From Rhodothermales bacterium (lineage in GTDB: Bacteria > Bacteroidota > Rhodothermia > Rhodothermales > Bin80), in the NCBI GenBank assembly GCA_022821875.1, contig JAJECV010000066.1, positions 1-50,911 on the forward strand: a DNA stretch of 50,911 nt, given 5' to 3'. This document shows positions 27,719 to 36,605 of this stretch, piece after piece. The position numbers and the translations under genes are program-made. Positions within the stretch are counted from its first letter, which is position 1, and every line of letters starts with the position of its first letter. Under the pieces are notes generated by a model. That model searched no databases. It was not told the origin of the DNA and was given only the letters and a program-made list of their open reading frames with translations.

Positions 27719-28733
27719 GAGACTCCTTTTTTGATCCAGGATTGTACGACCAGCGCAAGTAGGTCGCTCCCCAGGTAAACCCTCCGCCAAATGCAGCAAT
27801 CACGATTTTATCTCCCTTGTTCAATTGATGCTCCCAGTCACACAGACAAAGTGGAATCGTCGCTGCGGTCGTATTTCCGTATCTGGAGATATTGAGCATC
27901 ACACGATCCATACTCAGCCCCATTCGACGGGCAACTGCGTCTATAATCCGCTGATTTGCCTGATGAGGAACCAGATAGCGCACATCTTCTCCCGTAAGTT
28001 GATTGCGCTCCATGATTTCAGCGGCCACATCGGCCATCCCTTTTACTGCAACCTTGAAGACCGCTCTACCATCCTGATAGATATAGTGCATCTTTTTGTC
28101 TACGGTATCGTGCGTGGCCGGATAGCGGCTGCCTCCGCCCAGCATGCACAGTGCTTCCCAGCCGCGTCCATCCACATTTAGTACCGAGTCCATCAGACCC
28201 AATCCGTCATGGTCTGCTTCCAGGAGGACTCCCGCAGCGGCATCACCGAACAAAACACATGTCGTTCGATCCGTGTAGTCGGTAATACTGCTCATCTTGT
28301 CGGATCCGATCACCAGTACTTTGCCGGCCCGCCCACTCTCAATTAAGCCTGCGCCTGTGTTGAGTGCAAAAAGGAATCCACTGCAGGCGGCCGACAGATC
28401 AAATCCCCAGGCATTCTGTGCACCAAGTTCCGCCTGCACCAGACACGCGGTCGCAGGAAACGCCATGTCCGGCGTGACGGTGGCGACAATGATTGTGTCA
28501 ATCTCATCCGCACTGATCCCGCGTTTTTTCATGATTTCCTGTCCTGCACGGGCAGCCATGTAGGAGGTGCCCTTGCCCGCTCCCGTGAGAATCCGACGCT
28601 CTTCTATGCCGGTCCGGGATCGGATCCAGGCATCATTGGTGTCCACCATTTCGCTCAGATCCTGATTGGTCAACCGGGTCTCCGGCAGGTAATGACCGAC
28701 CGCCGTGATCGCTGCGCGTGCTTTAGATCCCAT
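27708..28733 (-). CDS. fabH: 3-oxoacyl-ACP synthase III FabH
   Basis: This 341-residue thiolase-fold enzyme starts fatty acid synthesis by condensing acetyl-CoA or a branched acyl-CoA with malonyl-ACP. The Cys-His-Asn triad is Cys117 (SAACSGF), His257 (VPHQANQR) and Asn287 (RYGNTTA). The start at 28733 was chosen over 28823 because the extra 30 residues are not part of the family. It lies 17 bp after plsX and overlaps fabD by 11 bp. Confidence 0.95.
   Translation of the reverse strand: MGSKARAAITAVGHYLPETRLTNQDLSEMVDTNDAWIRSRTGIEERRILTGAGKGTSYMAARAGQEIMKKRGISADEIDTIIVATVTPDMAFPATACLVQAELGAQNAWGFDLSAACSGFLFALNTGAGLIESGRAGKVLVIGSDKMSSITDYTDRTTCVLFGDAAAGVLLEADHDGLGLMDSVLNVDGRGWEALCMLGGGSRYPATHDTVDKKMHYIYQDGRAVFKVAVKGMADVAAEIMERNQLTGEDVRYLVPHQANQRIIDAVARRMGLSMDRVMLNISRYGNTTAATIPLCLCDWEHQLNKGDKIVIAAFGGGFTWGATYLRWSYNPGSKKESHGG
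27723..27728 (-). promoter_or_regulatory. Shine-Dalgarno of fabD
   Basis: On the minus strand AAGGAG lies 4 nt before ATG 27718. It decides the fabD start against the longer open frame. It is one of the few clear Shine-Dalgarno sequences in the window and lies inside the end of fabH. Confidence 0.7.
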
Positions 28734-28750
28734 TACCCGACCATCTTCTT

Positions 28751-29752
28751 TCAGGGAGCCAGAGCTTTTTGAATCGCATTGGTAAGGTTGGCTTTGGCCG
28801 CCTGTGCGGCGGTCTTGATGCATTGTTCCACCGCACCGGCAGTTGCGGATCCATGCAGGATAAACACCTCTCCCTCCACCCCCAGCAGCGGGCCTCCGCC
28901 TCCATAATTCTCTGGATCAAACCGACGGGCAAGCCTTGAGAGGACTTCTTTGATCAGGGCAACCTCATCGGGCTTGGCATTCAGTTCATTCAGTTCCTGC
29001 TGAACCATTTCCGGTACGGCCGTCATAATGCTCTCTCCAAATTTAAGGATCACATTGCCGATAAAACCGTCGCATACAACCACATCCGCCTTTTGATGCA
29101 AAATATCCCGACCTTCTACATTCCCGATAAAATTCAAATCTACGATGTTCAGCAGTTGTTCATGGGTCGTTCGTACGAGTTCATTCCCCTTTGCCGGTTC
29201 TTCACCCACACTCAGCAGCGCAATACGGGGATGTGCGATGTCCATCATGATCCGGGCGTAGGCAGATCCCATTTTTGCAAATTGCACCAGATGCTCCGCG
29301 CGGCTATCCATATTGGAGCCTACATCCAGAATGGTACAAACTCCCCGGGTCGTTGGGTAAAGGGTTGTGATTGAGGGTCGAAACACACCGGGGAGCCGCC
29401 CCAGTACAAAAAGCGAGGCGGCGGCAATTGCGCCGGTATTGCCTGCACTCAAAAACGCATCTGCACGACTTTCTTTATGCCTTCTAAGTCCGACATGAAT
29501 GGAAGAATCAGGTTTGGTGCGGACCGCCGCAACCGGGGAATCCCCCATCCCGATCACCTCCGGGGCTTGCACCACTTCAATCTCTGGGGGGGCCCCAAAG
29601 CTGTCTAACAGGGGCTGGACGACCGTTTCCGGTCCACAAAGTTGGACCTGCAGCCGTCCACTGGAAGCCTTTACGGCCCGCACCGCACCCTCCACCGTAA
29701 CGGCGGGGGCACGGTCTCCACCCATTGCATCAACTGCTACACGAATCGCCAT
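28751..29752 (-). CDS. plsX: Phosphate acyltransferase PlsX
   Basis: This 333-residue peripheral membrane enzyme makes acyl-phosphate from acyl-ACP for PlsY in phospholipid synthesis. The opening [14 protein letters not shown], the segment [14 protein letters not shown] and the later [10 protein letters not shown] are typical. It lies between rpmF and fabH, the classic rpmF-plsX-fabH order that ties lipid synthesis to growth. Confidence 0.96.
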   Translation of the reverse strand: MAIRVAVDAMGGDRAPAVTVEGAVRAVKASSGRLQVQLCGPETVVQPLLDSFGAPPEIEVVQAPEVIGMGDSPVAAVRTKPDSSIHVGLRRHKESRADAFLSAGNTGAIAAASLFVLGRLPGVFRPSITTLYPTTRGVCTILDVGSNMDSRAEHLVQFAKMGSAYARIMMDIAHPRIALLSVGEEPAKGNELVRTTHEQLLNIVDLNFIGNVEGRDILHQKADVVVCDGFIGNVILKFGESIMTAVPEMVQQELNELNAKPDEVALIKEVLSRLARRFDPENYGGGGPLLGVEGEVFILHGSATAGAVEQCIKTAAQAAKANLTNAIQKALAP

Positions 29753-29791
29753 AACTCCTCAGCCTAAATTCGGGACAACCCGTAGCCGCTA

Positions 29792-29983
29792 CTATACGTT
29801 CGAACTTCGCTCTACGATCTGACGACCTCGGTACATCCCGCAACCAGGACAAATCCGGTGTCGCAGCTTCACATCACCGCAATCCTCGCATTTGGATGTC
29901 GTTGGAGTTCTGAGGCTGCCATAATACACGCTTCTGCGTTTGCGTGTACGGGATTTTGAATGCTTTCTTCTAGGATTAGCCAT
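29792..29983 (-). CDS. rpmF: 50S ribosomal protein L32
   Basis: This 63-residue basic protein starts MANPRRKHSKSRTRKRRS. It holds a zinc-ribbon pair CEDCGDVKLRHRICPGC with four Cys, the form of L32 that keeps its metal site. It lies 8 bp after the DUF177 gene and 39 bp before plsX, as in many bacteria. Confidence 0.96.
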   Translation of the reverse strand: MANPRRKHSKSRTRKRRSVYYGSLRTPTTSKCEDCGDVKLRHRICPGCGMYRGRQIVERSSNV

Positions 29984-29991
29984 TAAATTAT

Positions 29992-30468
29992 TTATTTGTG
30001 AGAATACTCCTTGCGAACTGCAAGCAGGGCCGACCAGCGCTGATCTGCTTCCTCGGCAGGAGCACCAAAAACGGTTTGAATTTGCAGTTTTTCTGCTTCC
30101 GGCGCAACTTTTCTGACGGGAATCGCCAACATCAGGGTGTCCCGAATGGTCTCCGTTAAGTCAAATACACGCTGCTTCGGCTCAAGTTCAACCTGCTCTA
30201 TCCTATCCTCTTCGGGTAACTCCCCGCCGTGAGCATACAGACGCATCTCGTGGACATTGGCTACGGGCGCAACGAATTCCTGCAGCGTCCGGTCACATTC
30301 CAAACGTGCCTTCGCACGCACATCTAGCGTAACATGTATCGCCCTGTCCAACTGCTCAACCTCCAAATGTATCTGGATTTCTGAAAACTTCGATTGACTC
30401 AAGCCCAAATCCGAAGCAGAAACTTCAAAACTTCCCCCCTGGGGAGCAGATAAATCAAACTTGAACAT
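29992..30468 (-). CDS. DUF177 (YceD-like) protein
   Basis: This 158-residue protein is of the DUF177/YceD family, which is almost always encoded just before rpmF and has been linked to 23S rRNA accumulation. Visible features are the opening MFKFDLSAPQGGSFEV, the segment LECDRTLQEFVAPV and an acidic centre. The ATG at 30468 is chosen because the family begins MFKFDLS and a purine-rich AAAAAAGGG precedes it. A TTG at 30486 would add six residues. It heads the minus-strand DUF177-rpmF-plsX-fabHDG-helicase operon. Confidence 0.85.
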   Translation of the reverse strand: MFKFDLSAPQGGSFEVSASDLGLSQSKFSEIQIHLEVEQLDRAIHVTLDVRAKARLECDRTLQEFVAPVANVHEMRLYAHGGELPEEDRIEQVELEPKQRVFDLTETIRDTLMLAIPVRKVAPEAEKLQIQTVFGAPAEEADQRWSALLAVRKEYSHK

Positions 30469-30759
30469 CCCTTTTTTGCAAAACAACTTGGGTAAACCAA
30501 CAATCCCTGCTTCAGGTTTCCTATGAAGAATTTCACCCGCCTGCCTGGAGCGTCCGTAAAGATGTGATGCCCCTTCCCCTATCCTCTGAATTCTACGGAG
30601 GATTGTAAGGGATGGAGGACCGATTCCTTTAGATCCAGAGTCTCTAAACAGGCAGAATTTGGAGGCAGTTGTGCGTGGTCAATTTGAATTCGTATTCGCC
30701 CCTCTCAAATCTGCTCTTTCTGCATTCAATGGGGGCTTTTCGCGGTTTAGTTCATCCCG

Positions 30760-31412
30760 AATCTATCAAATCAGATGGCAGGTCACTTTCTGATGCCCCC
30801 CGTACTCGTAGATTACGTCCACCAAACTCATCCCTGAGCCGCCCTACATTGGAACGCTCCCGGTAGCGAATATCTTCGGGGGGCACGTCCCGCATGCGCT
30901 TTGTTCTCCTGACGATGCTCGGGCCTTCTTTCTGCGTGGATTTTTATCAACGATCAGGTAATGGCCTAAACCCTCGCTGTATTCGTAAATATTTCCTGTA
31001 CATAGGCGCTGTCCATTAAATCATACAGGTTGTTCACACGCTCGGAGGTCATGGCAGACAATGGAATCACTGCCTGACTGTCGTGCAACGATGCCAGAGT
31101 CACAAAGCCACGGATTGGAATCTGTCCATCTGCCGCATCCAGATGTGATTTATAACCGATCCATGCTTGGGTCGTCCCGTGGAATTTCGCTTACAGCCCA
31201 CCGCTCACCGCTTCGGTAAATCTTCCTGAATCTGCTCCACGCTGACTGTCCGTGACGTTCCAGACGCTTCGGTTCCCTGAAAGGAGCCCCCTCACCCTTT
31301 TTCGGACGGCCGCGGCCGCGCTTTGGTCCCTCTTCCGCTCCGTCCCCCTTTTCTTCTTTACGGGTTTCTCCCGTGTGTGAATTGCCGTACCTGCCCTATA
31401 TGCGAGCGTCAC
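30760..31412 (-). pseudogene. Decayed DDE transposase (IS5/IS1182-like)
   Basis: Pieces of one transposase appear in successive frames on the minus strand. First comes a Lys/Arg-rich linker near 31300-31400. Next, below 31190, is KFHGTTQAWIGYKSHLDAAD with IPIRGFVTLASLHDSQAVIP and MTSERVNNLYDLMDSAY. Then GHYLIVDKNPRRKK follows, and finally RYRERSNVGRLRDEFGGRN, which holds the catalytic Glu region. At least two frameshifts and stops break it, and the N-terminal part is missing. The element starts right behind the 4-TM gene of module A and probably truncated DNA there. Confidence 0.75.
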
Positions 31413-31830
31413 CTGCGCCCTCTGTTAACCTTATGCGCTTGAAGAATGAGTCTTTTCCGAGAGGCTTCTCGAAATGGCGAGACAGGTGATGTACAGAAAA
31501 TATCGTAATGCCAAACCAAAAGATATATTCTCCCCATGCTTCATTTTCAACTCCCAGAGAATTCACAGACATTACTGTACCATAGAGCATAAGGGTTATA
31601 ACGGTAAACAACGCAGTGAACCATGCTGGACTGAGGAACTCTATCTTCCTGGCTACGGAGAAATACATGAAAGCAACCATACACGAAACTATCGTAACTC
31701 CAATCCCCCACAACAAATCCCCCTGGCTGTAAGCCCCACCAAATGTCTGCAAATAGTGGTGAAACCCGATTAACGTGAACGAGACCGAGGCAAAAATTTT
31801 GGCTAGAAACTTCCTCTTTTTCCTTGTCAT
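31396..31830 (-). CDS. 4-TM membrane protein of duplicated module, copy A
   Basis: This 144-residue protein of no family known to me has four hydrophobic helices. It is a clear paralogue of the protein at 46991-47425: both share KIFASV near the start, DLLW, KIE-x2-SPAWF, AWGEYIF and the end FFKRIRL. The start at 31830 is chosen because it aligns with the paralogue, giving 144 residues in each. A longer frame from 31917 would overlap the upstream lipoprotein gene. It lies 23 bp after that gene. An immunity, transport or anchoring role for the lipoprotein is possible but is only inferred from the pairing. A transposase relic begins at its stop. Confidence 0.7.
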   Translation of the reverse strand: MTRKKRKFLAKIFASVSFTLIGFHHYLQTFGGAYSQGDLLWGIGVTIVSCMVAFMYFSVARKIEFLSPAWFTALFTVITLMLYGTVMSVNSLGVENEAWGEYIFWFGITIFSVHHLSRHFEKPLGKDSFFKRIRLTEGAGDARI

Positions 31831-31853
31831 TTTTCTGGTTTTATTAAATAACA

Positions 31854-32897
31854 TTACCACAGATGTGCTCTTGAGCAATCCGCACCTGCCCAATGTTCCG
31901 AGAACGCCCTTGGACATATTTTACAGTGAGGCGCGTTACTGCACCTATCCGCACATCTATAGATATGCCATAGCTGACCCATCATGTTAAAATTAAATGT
32001 CCAGATTCCGACTCCAGCGCATATAGACCATGTTACCGGCCCTCCCATAGCCGCAGCAATTGCGCAGACACTACCGGTTGTTAAAGCATTCCAAAAAGAT
32101 GTGGCAACTGAATTCCACGGCATATCCCTACATTCTCCTGCACAACTACAACATTCAATACAACATGATATGCACGAAGATTGCGCCTCACTATCCCCAG
32201 ACCACCTCATTATCATTGCGGTAGACGGCATCGGAAAGATACCGGCCTTGTTAATTTTAACTTTCTGAGGGCTACTGCAACTCAAGCCGGTCCCCTTGGC
32301 TAATCCATCTTGTTTTGCTTTCTGCATAATTGCCCGCCATCCCATTGTATCAACCTCTGCAGAGCCATACATCGGATAAAATTCTGTCATCAGACTCTCC
32401 ATCTTCATCATACTTTCCATTGAAATGATGGGATCAAGTGCACTGTATAAATCGCCCTTGTTTTCTTCCCACCATCCATTTTGCGTGACGTATTCCTCCT
32501 CCGAAAACTTTCGAACTGAATAGTTCCCCTCCGCTTTAGAATAGGCCTCAACAACTGGCGAACGTTCAATCACTTTTTCAACCTTGCCCATAACCTTCCC
32601 AAACTCCTTTTCATCCATCTTTCGAATGGCACTTGAAATGTTTTGATGAATCTCCTGCTGAACTTTGGCAATCGCCTCCAAATATGCTTCCGGCGTATCA
32701 AGAGAGTGCTGTTCTGGCCGATCAATTTCGGTAATCTGGTTGTCACAACAACCGCTCACCAACACTGTAATGGCCGCGAAGAAGAATGCCAAAAAATGGG
32801 AGGGATGGGATTTCCCCGGAGGAAAATGTTTTTCATGGTAATAATGTTTCGTGAAAATATTTGTTAAATGTGCGGGCATCGTATCGTACCTGCACAC
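31854..32897 (-). CDS. Cys-rich lipoprotein of duplicated module, copy A
   Basis: The open frame is 347 residues. A lipobox VLVSGC puts the lipidated Cys at 50, so the signal part is oddly long; an ATG at codon 7 would shorten it. The middle (about 55-215) is helical and charged, with SLDTPEAYLEAIAKVQ and VRKFSEEEY shared with copy B. The last 115 residues carry 14 Cys in the order CxxCCxxCCxCxxxC, two singles in a hydrophobic Gly-rich stretch, CxxxCx5CxxC and one near the end. All spacings equal those of copy B. The tail looks like a disulfide-rich exported domain. I know no matching family, and a bacteriocin-like role is speculation. Confidence 0.72.
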   Translation of the reverse strand: MCRYDTMPAHLTNIFTKHYYHEKHFPPGKSHPSHFLAFFFAAITVLVSGCCDNQITEIDRPEQHSLDTPEAYLEAIAKVQQEIHQNISSAIRKMDEKEFGKVMGKVEKVIERSPVVEAYSKAEGNYSVRKFSEEEYVTQNGWWEENKGDLYSALDPIISMESMMKMESLMTEFYPMYGSAEVDTMGWRAIMQKAKQDGLAKGTGLSCSSPQKVKINKAGIFPMPSTAMIMRWSGDSEAQSSCISCCIECCSCAGECRDMPWNSVATSFWNALTTGSVCAIAAAMGGPVTWSICAGVGIWTFNFNMMGQLWHIYRCADRCSNAPHCKICPRAFSEHWAGADCSRAHLW

Positions 32898-32948
32898 TCA
32901 TGGGTTACAATATACCAAAAAGGTTTAATTAAACAAAATCCTGGGCAT

Positions 32949-32990
32949 CTTGCAAAATTCCTAGACTCGGTGATTCCTGAATTTTGCAAG
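32949..32990. repeat. 12-bp perfect inverted repeat upstream of module A
   Basis: CTTGCAAAATTC at 32949-32960 is matched by GAATTTTGCAAG at 32979-32990, with an 18-nt loop. It lies between the first DUF-like paralogue (stop at 33014) and the module A lipoprotein start. It could be a transcription terminator without a T-tract, an operator or a mobile-element end. Confidence 0.55.
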
Positions 32991-33013
32991 GGGCTGAACT
33001 GTGAAGGCAGACA

Positions 33014-33862
33014 TCATGTCTTCTGAGCATTGCCGGGATCTGGATAGTCATAATCCATGTCATAGTGGAAGTCATAATCAAACAGTCCATATTCTTCTTC
33101 CAACAAGCCCCAAAAGTATCTGTCGGGATCAAACGCATCCTTAATCAGAAATATTCGGATGGCATTTTCTGCCATCGCCCTGCTCTCTTTGGGATCTATT
33201 CCAGACTCCAGAAAGTGGCCCGTAATCTGGCGGCGCAGGCTTGCGTAGCATCCTCTGGTGTTCCAGCCTATGTTCCGGACACGACGGGGAAGTCTCTTTT
33301 CTTCACTTTTCTGCCCAATGCCAATCGCGATCATATGTCTGGCGGATTCAACGACTGCGACGGCCCGGGCATTGGTTGCATCCCCCTCCGCAGCGAAGAC
33401 GCAGAAGGCCGTTACGTACGCGGTCTGGTACAGGCCATGAAGGTGCTCGTCAATATCCCAGGCGGGAATGTCGACTTCGCAGATGTCATGAGCGATTTCG
33501 GCGGCAATCTGATGGGTGTACCTGATTCCTTGGGGATCAAACTTCAGTTTTTTGCTGTCGTAAACGAGGGTGTCATTTTCCCGTTTTACCCATCTTCCTG
33601 TTGCGCGGGCGATCGCATGAAGTGCGGCATATTTTGCTGCCCAGTATGCGTCGATCAACGCATCTTCTTCACTGTCCCCGCGCTCCTTTGCCTTAGTATA
33701 TGCACTCACGAACATCATTGAGAGATGCGACCCGATTGGAGAAAGTTCGGCTCGCAACTCTTCCTCCAGCCCTTTAACACAGATCTGTTCAATTTCTTTC
33801 AACCGCCTTGCTTCGTCTTCTTTTGTGATGAGGCGCGGCCGAATGGGTTTCCGGGGTTTCAT
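33014..33862 (-). CDS. Tandem paralogue family, copy 1 (unknown function)
   Basis: This 282-residue soluble, mainly helical protein is of no family I recognise. It begins KPRKPIRPR. Conserved blocks are GLEEELRAELSPIG, a central VYDSKKLKFDPQGI, DIPAWDIDEH, an ARAVAVVESARHM helix and MAENAIRIFLIKDAFDP. The C-terminus is longer than in the other two copies and very acidic and aromatic (FDYDFHYDMDYDYPDP). No signal peptide or membrane helix is visible, so it is probably cytoplasmic. It is the third gene of a minus-strand tandem, followed by the Cys-rich lipoprotein module. Confidence 0.7.
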   Translation of the reverse strand: MKPRKPIRPRLITKEDEARRLKEIEQICVKGLEEELRAELSPIGSHLSMMFVSAYTKAKERGDSEEDALIDAYWAAKYAALHAIARATGRWVKRENDTLVYDSKKLKFDPQGIRYTHQIAAEIAHDICEVDIPAWDIDEHLHGLYQTAYVTAFCVFAAEGDATNARAVAVVESARHMIAIGIGQKSEEKRLPRRVRNIGWNTRGCYASLRRQITGHFLESGIDPKESRAMAENAIRIFLIKDAFDPDRYFWGLLEEEYGLFDYDFHYDMDYDYPDPGNAQKT

Positions 33863-33920
33863 CCTGTCTGAACTTCAGGTATTACGAGGATCGTACGGTG
33901 ATACACTTGAACGTTCCAAC

Positions 33921-33942
33921 CACTCAACGGCTCCGCTTTTGA
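33921..33942 (-). promoter_or_regulatory. Conserved upstream element, copy 1
   Basis: Written on the plus strand, CACTCAACGGCTCCGCTTTT followed by GA lies about 60-80 bp upstream of copy 1 of the paralogue family. A near-identical 22-mer lies upstream of copy 2 (34907-34928) and a weaker one upstream of copy 3. A shared AGTGTA motif lies between this element and each start. A promoter or operator role is possible, but it may also be duplicated flanking DNA. Confidence 0.45.
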
Positions 33943-34058
33943 TTCGCCGGACGGGCGCGGTTTCTCTCATTCCTTCAGGCCCCCAGCGGCAGAATTTGGT
34001 TGATTTATACCGTGCGGGTTGAATTCGTTTTTCAGTTTCTTTAGCAACGGTGCGGCAA

Positions 34059-34850
34059 TCACGGGTAGATATCCGGCATCCCCTCGTCGTTCAGCATCCT
34101 CGAATAGTATCCGCCAGGATCAAAGGCCTCTCTAATCAGAACTATTCGTACGGCGTTTTCCGCCCCTGCCATGCTTTCCTCCAGATTTTTCCCCGACCTT
34201 AGAAGGCGGTTCTTAACTCGTTTGCGAAAACTCGTATAATACCCTTCCGTATCCCAATCCAGATCCAGAACATGGTTGGGAATTCTATTCTGCTTGGCTG
34301 GCGGGCCAACGGCAACCGCCGCCATGTATCTGGCAGACTCATCAATCGCAACTGCCCGGGCATTGGTTTCATCTTGATCAACTGCGAAGGTGCAGAAAGC
34401 CGTTATGTGCGCGGTCCGATAAAGCTCCTTGCGGTGTTCGTCAATATTCCACGCGGGGATCTCGGTCTCACTGATGTCCTGAGCAATTTCGTCGGCAGCA
34501 TGCCGGGCACGTCTGGCACCATGGGGATCAAACTTCAATTTCTTGATATCGTAGTGTGGACGGTCATTTTTCAGACTCTCCACCCCTCCGCCTGCATGGG
34601 CGATGGCAAAAAGTGCAGCAGACTTTGCGGCCAGATATGCGTCGTTCTTCGCCTTCGATTCACTGCTCCCCTGTGCCTTTGACTTAACATAGGTCGTCGT
34701 CAATGCATTGAAGAGGGCGAAGCCGATGGGCGTAAGATCCGCCCGCAGCTCTTCCTCCAGTCCCTTGACGAAGTCCTGTGCAATTTCTCGCTCTCTCGCC
34801 TCAAATTCTCTTCTGGAGCGGGGCTGGCCGATAGGTCTGCGCGGTTTCAT
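34059..34850 (-). CDS. Tandem paralogue family, copy 2 (unknown function)
   Basis: This 263-residue paralogue of the flanking genes has the same blocks: GLEEELRADLTPIG, YDIKKLKFDPHGAR, EIPAWNIDEH, TNARAVAIDESARYM and GAENAVRIVLIREAFDPGGY. The start at 34850 aligns with the other copies at KPRRPIGQPR. An open frame from 34892 would read through the conserved upstream element instead. About 200 bp separate it from copy 1, so each copy may have its own promoter. Confidence 0.72.
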   Translation of the reverse strand: MKPRRPIGQPRSRREFEAREREIAQDFVKGLEEELRADLTPIGFALFNALTTTYVKSKAQGSSESKAKNDAYLAAKSAALFAIAHAGGGVESLKNDRPHYDIKKLKFDPHGARRARHAADEIAQDISETEIPAWNIDEHRKELYRTAHITAFCTFAVDQDETNARAVAIDESARYMAAVAVGPPAKQNRIPNHVLDLDWDTEGYYTSFRKRVKNRLLRSGKNLEESMAGAENAVRIVLIREAFDPGGYYSRMLNDEGMPDIYP

Positions 34851-34906
34851 GCTGTCTGTGCTCTCAGGCGTTTCAAGGATTCCGCTGTACACTTGTACGA
34901 TCCTGC

Positions 34907-34928
34907 CACTCAGCGGCTCCGCTTTTGA
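34907..34928 (-). promoter_or_regulatory. Conserved upstream element, copy 2
   Basis: CACTCAGCGGCTCCGCTTTT followed by GA differs from the element before copy 1 at one base. Its distance to the start of copy 2 is similar. A related, more diverged version (TTCCGCATTTGAGG) stands near 35896-35910 before copy 3. Confidence 0.45.
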
Positions 34929-35044
34929 GGAGCTGGGTGGGTTGTTTTTCTCCTGTCTTCAACGTCCGCATCAGTACTCTTTACTTGCTTCAGTCTGTAT
35001 GGAATGATGATTTTTCCCTCGTTTTTCCGGCAGCGATGTGAAAA

Positions 35045-35830
35045 TCATAAATAGAACCCCAGCTCTGGCTCTTCTACCAGCACATCCGTGTAGCGTGCAC
35101 CGGGATCAAAGGCATCTCTAATCAAAACCATTCGCACTGCATTTTCTGCCATTGCCTCACTCTTCTTGAGGTCTGCTCCCGCGTTCAGGAAGCGGTCAAT
35201 CATCCGGCGGCGAAAAGCTGTGTAGTCTTCACTCGTGTCCCAGCCTATGTCCGGGACACGGTGAGGCAGTATTTTCTCTTCGTATTCTCGGCCAACGGCA
35301 ATCGCCGTCATGTACCAAATTGATTCCCATATTGCGACTCCCTGAACATTGGTTTCATTCGGATCAATTGCGCATGCAAAGAATGCTGCTCCGTAGGCGG
35401 CCTGATAAAGGTTCTCACGGTGCTCGTCGATATCCCACGCAGGGATGTCGGTCTTGCAGATGACCGAGGCGATTTCGGCAGCAATGCGGTGAGCACGCTG
35501 GATTCCATGGGCATCAAACCTCAATTTGCTGATGTCATAGACTGGTTTTTCTTTTTTCCATTTCACCCTGTCTCCGCCTGCGCGGGCGATTGTAAAAAGT
35601 GCGGCATCTATTGCGGCCTGGATTGCATCATACCCCGCTTTCTCATCGTCGTGTCCCTCCGCCCTTGACTCCGCATATGTCATCGCGAATGTCTTGAACA
35701 GATCTGAACTGATAGGAGCAAGATCCGCATCCAATTCTTCTTCCAGCATCTTGACGAAGTCACGCTCAAATTTTTTCTCCCACATTTCAACTTTTGCGCG
35801 GGGCCGGCCGATGGGTTTGCGGCGTTTCAT
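35045..35830 (-). CDS. Tandem paralogue family, copy 3 (unknown function)
   Basis: This 261-residue copy is the first of the three in transcription order. The shared blocks appear as MLEELDADLAPISSDLF, YDISKLRFDAHGIQ, DIPAWDIDEH, NVQGVAIWESIWYM and MAENAVRMVLIRDAFDPGARY. The start at 35830 aligns with the other copies (KRRKPIGRPR). The frame is open up to 35983, but that part has no match in the paralogues. It is more diverged than copies 1 and 2 are from each other. Function is unknown. Confidence 0.7.
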   Translation of the reverse strand: MKRRKPIGRPRAKVEMWEKKFERDFVKMLEEELDADLAPISSDLFKTFAMTYAESRAEGHDDEKAGYDAIQAAIDAALFTIARAGGDRVKWKKEKPVYDISKLRFDAHGIQRAHRIAAEIASVICKTDIPAWDIDEHRENLYQAAYGAAFFACAIDPNETNVQGVAIWESIWYMTAIAVGREYEEKILPHRVPDIGWDTSEDYTAFRRRMIDRFLNAGADLKKSEAMAENAVRMVLIRDAFDPGARYTDVLVEEPELGFYL

Positions 35831-35983
35831 GTTATCTGGACTTCGGGGTTGGTCGATCAAACTTGGCGCAGGTATACACTCTGATTCCCACAGCAGTTCC
35901 GCATTTGAGGATTTGAATAATAAGCCGCCTCTATACCTCTTCAAAAGCGGAATCAGCAAGGTGTAAGCACACCATCCACACAT

Positions 35984-36605
35984 GCGTCACCATATTGATA
36001 TCCGGGAGCCACACCGGCGGAATTCTACGGTGACGCAAAATGGCAACCGCTCCCTCCTCCCATTCGGCACCGATGGCCATTATGCCCTCATCGAGACAGA
36101 TCACAGTCTTCCCATCCATTGGAGGGATCACCGTTTGACCTGACGGATTTGCAAACCCTCTGCCATCATTGAATCATGCAGAAAACGCCGCCCCCCTGGC
36201 TCATCCATTTGCAGTACGATAGAGTTTCTCGTCCCGGACCTCGAACCCCGCCCGGAAACACCTCAATAAGTACGGAACGAAGGGTAGGTGAAAAAATGTC
36301 ATGTCGTTATGCACTGGTGCCCGTGAGTTCATTCAGGAACCGGCAGATCCTCCTGCCACCTCGCAGACGAAAGCGGAGGTTCACATAACTGCCGTGCCTT
36401 TGAACCGACGGGGGACTTTGTCTTATAACCCCTAGCGGACACTGCTTTATGCGGATGATGCAGTGTAGGCAATCGGGGAGGGCGATGCTCCTTCCCGATT
36501 GTGTCCGCGTTGTGCGTCTGGCTGGAAAAGTTTCCATCCCGGGCCGTTGTTTTCGCTATAATTCCTAAGATTTCTCCCTCGGAGGAACATCTTTTCCTGC
36601 AGGGC
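35984..36605. other. Gene-poor stretch left of the origin
   Basis: No gene can be supported. A minus-strand frame at 35931-36131 (66 residues, MIPPMDGKTVICLDEGIMAI) looks protein-like but has no match I know. Frames at 36176-36388 (plus) and 36329-36658 (minus) overlap one another and are probably chance. Decayed accessory DNA is likely, since this lies between the tandem paralogues and the origin. Confidence 0.45.
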
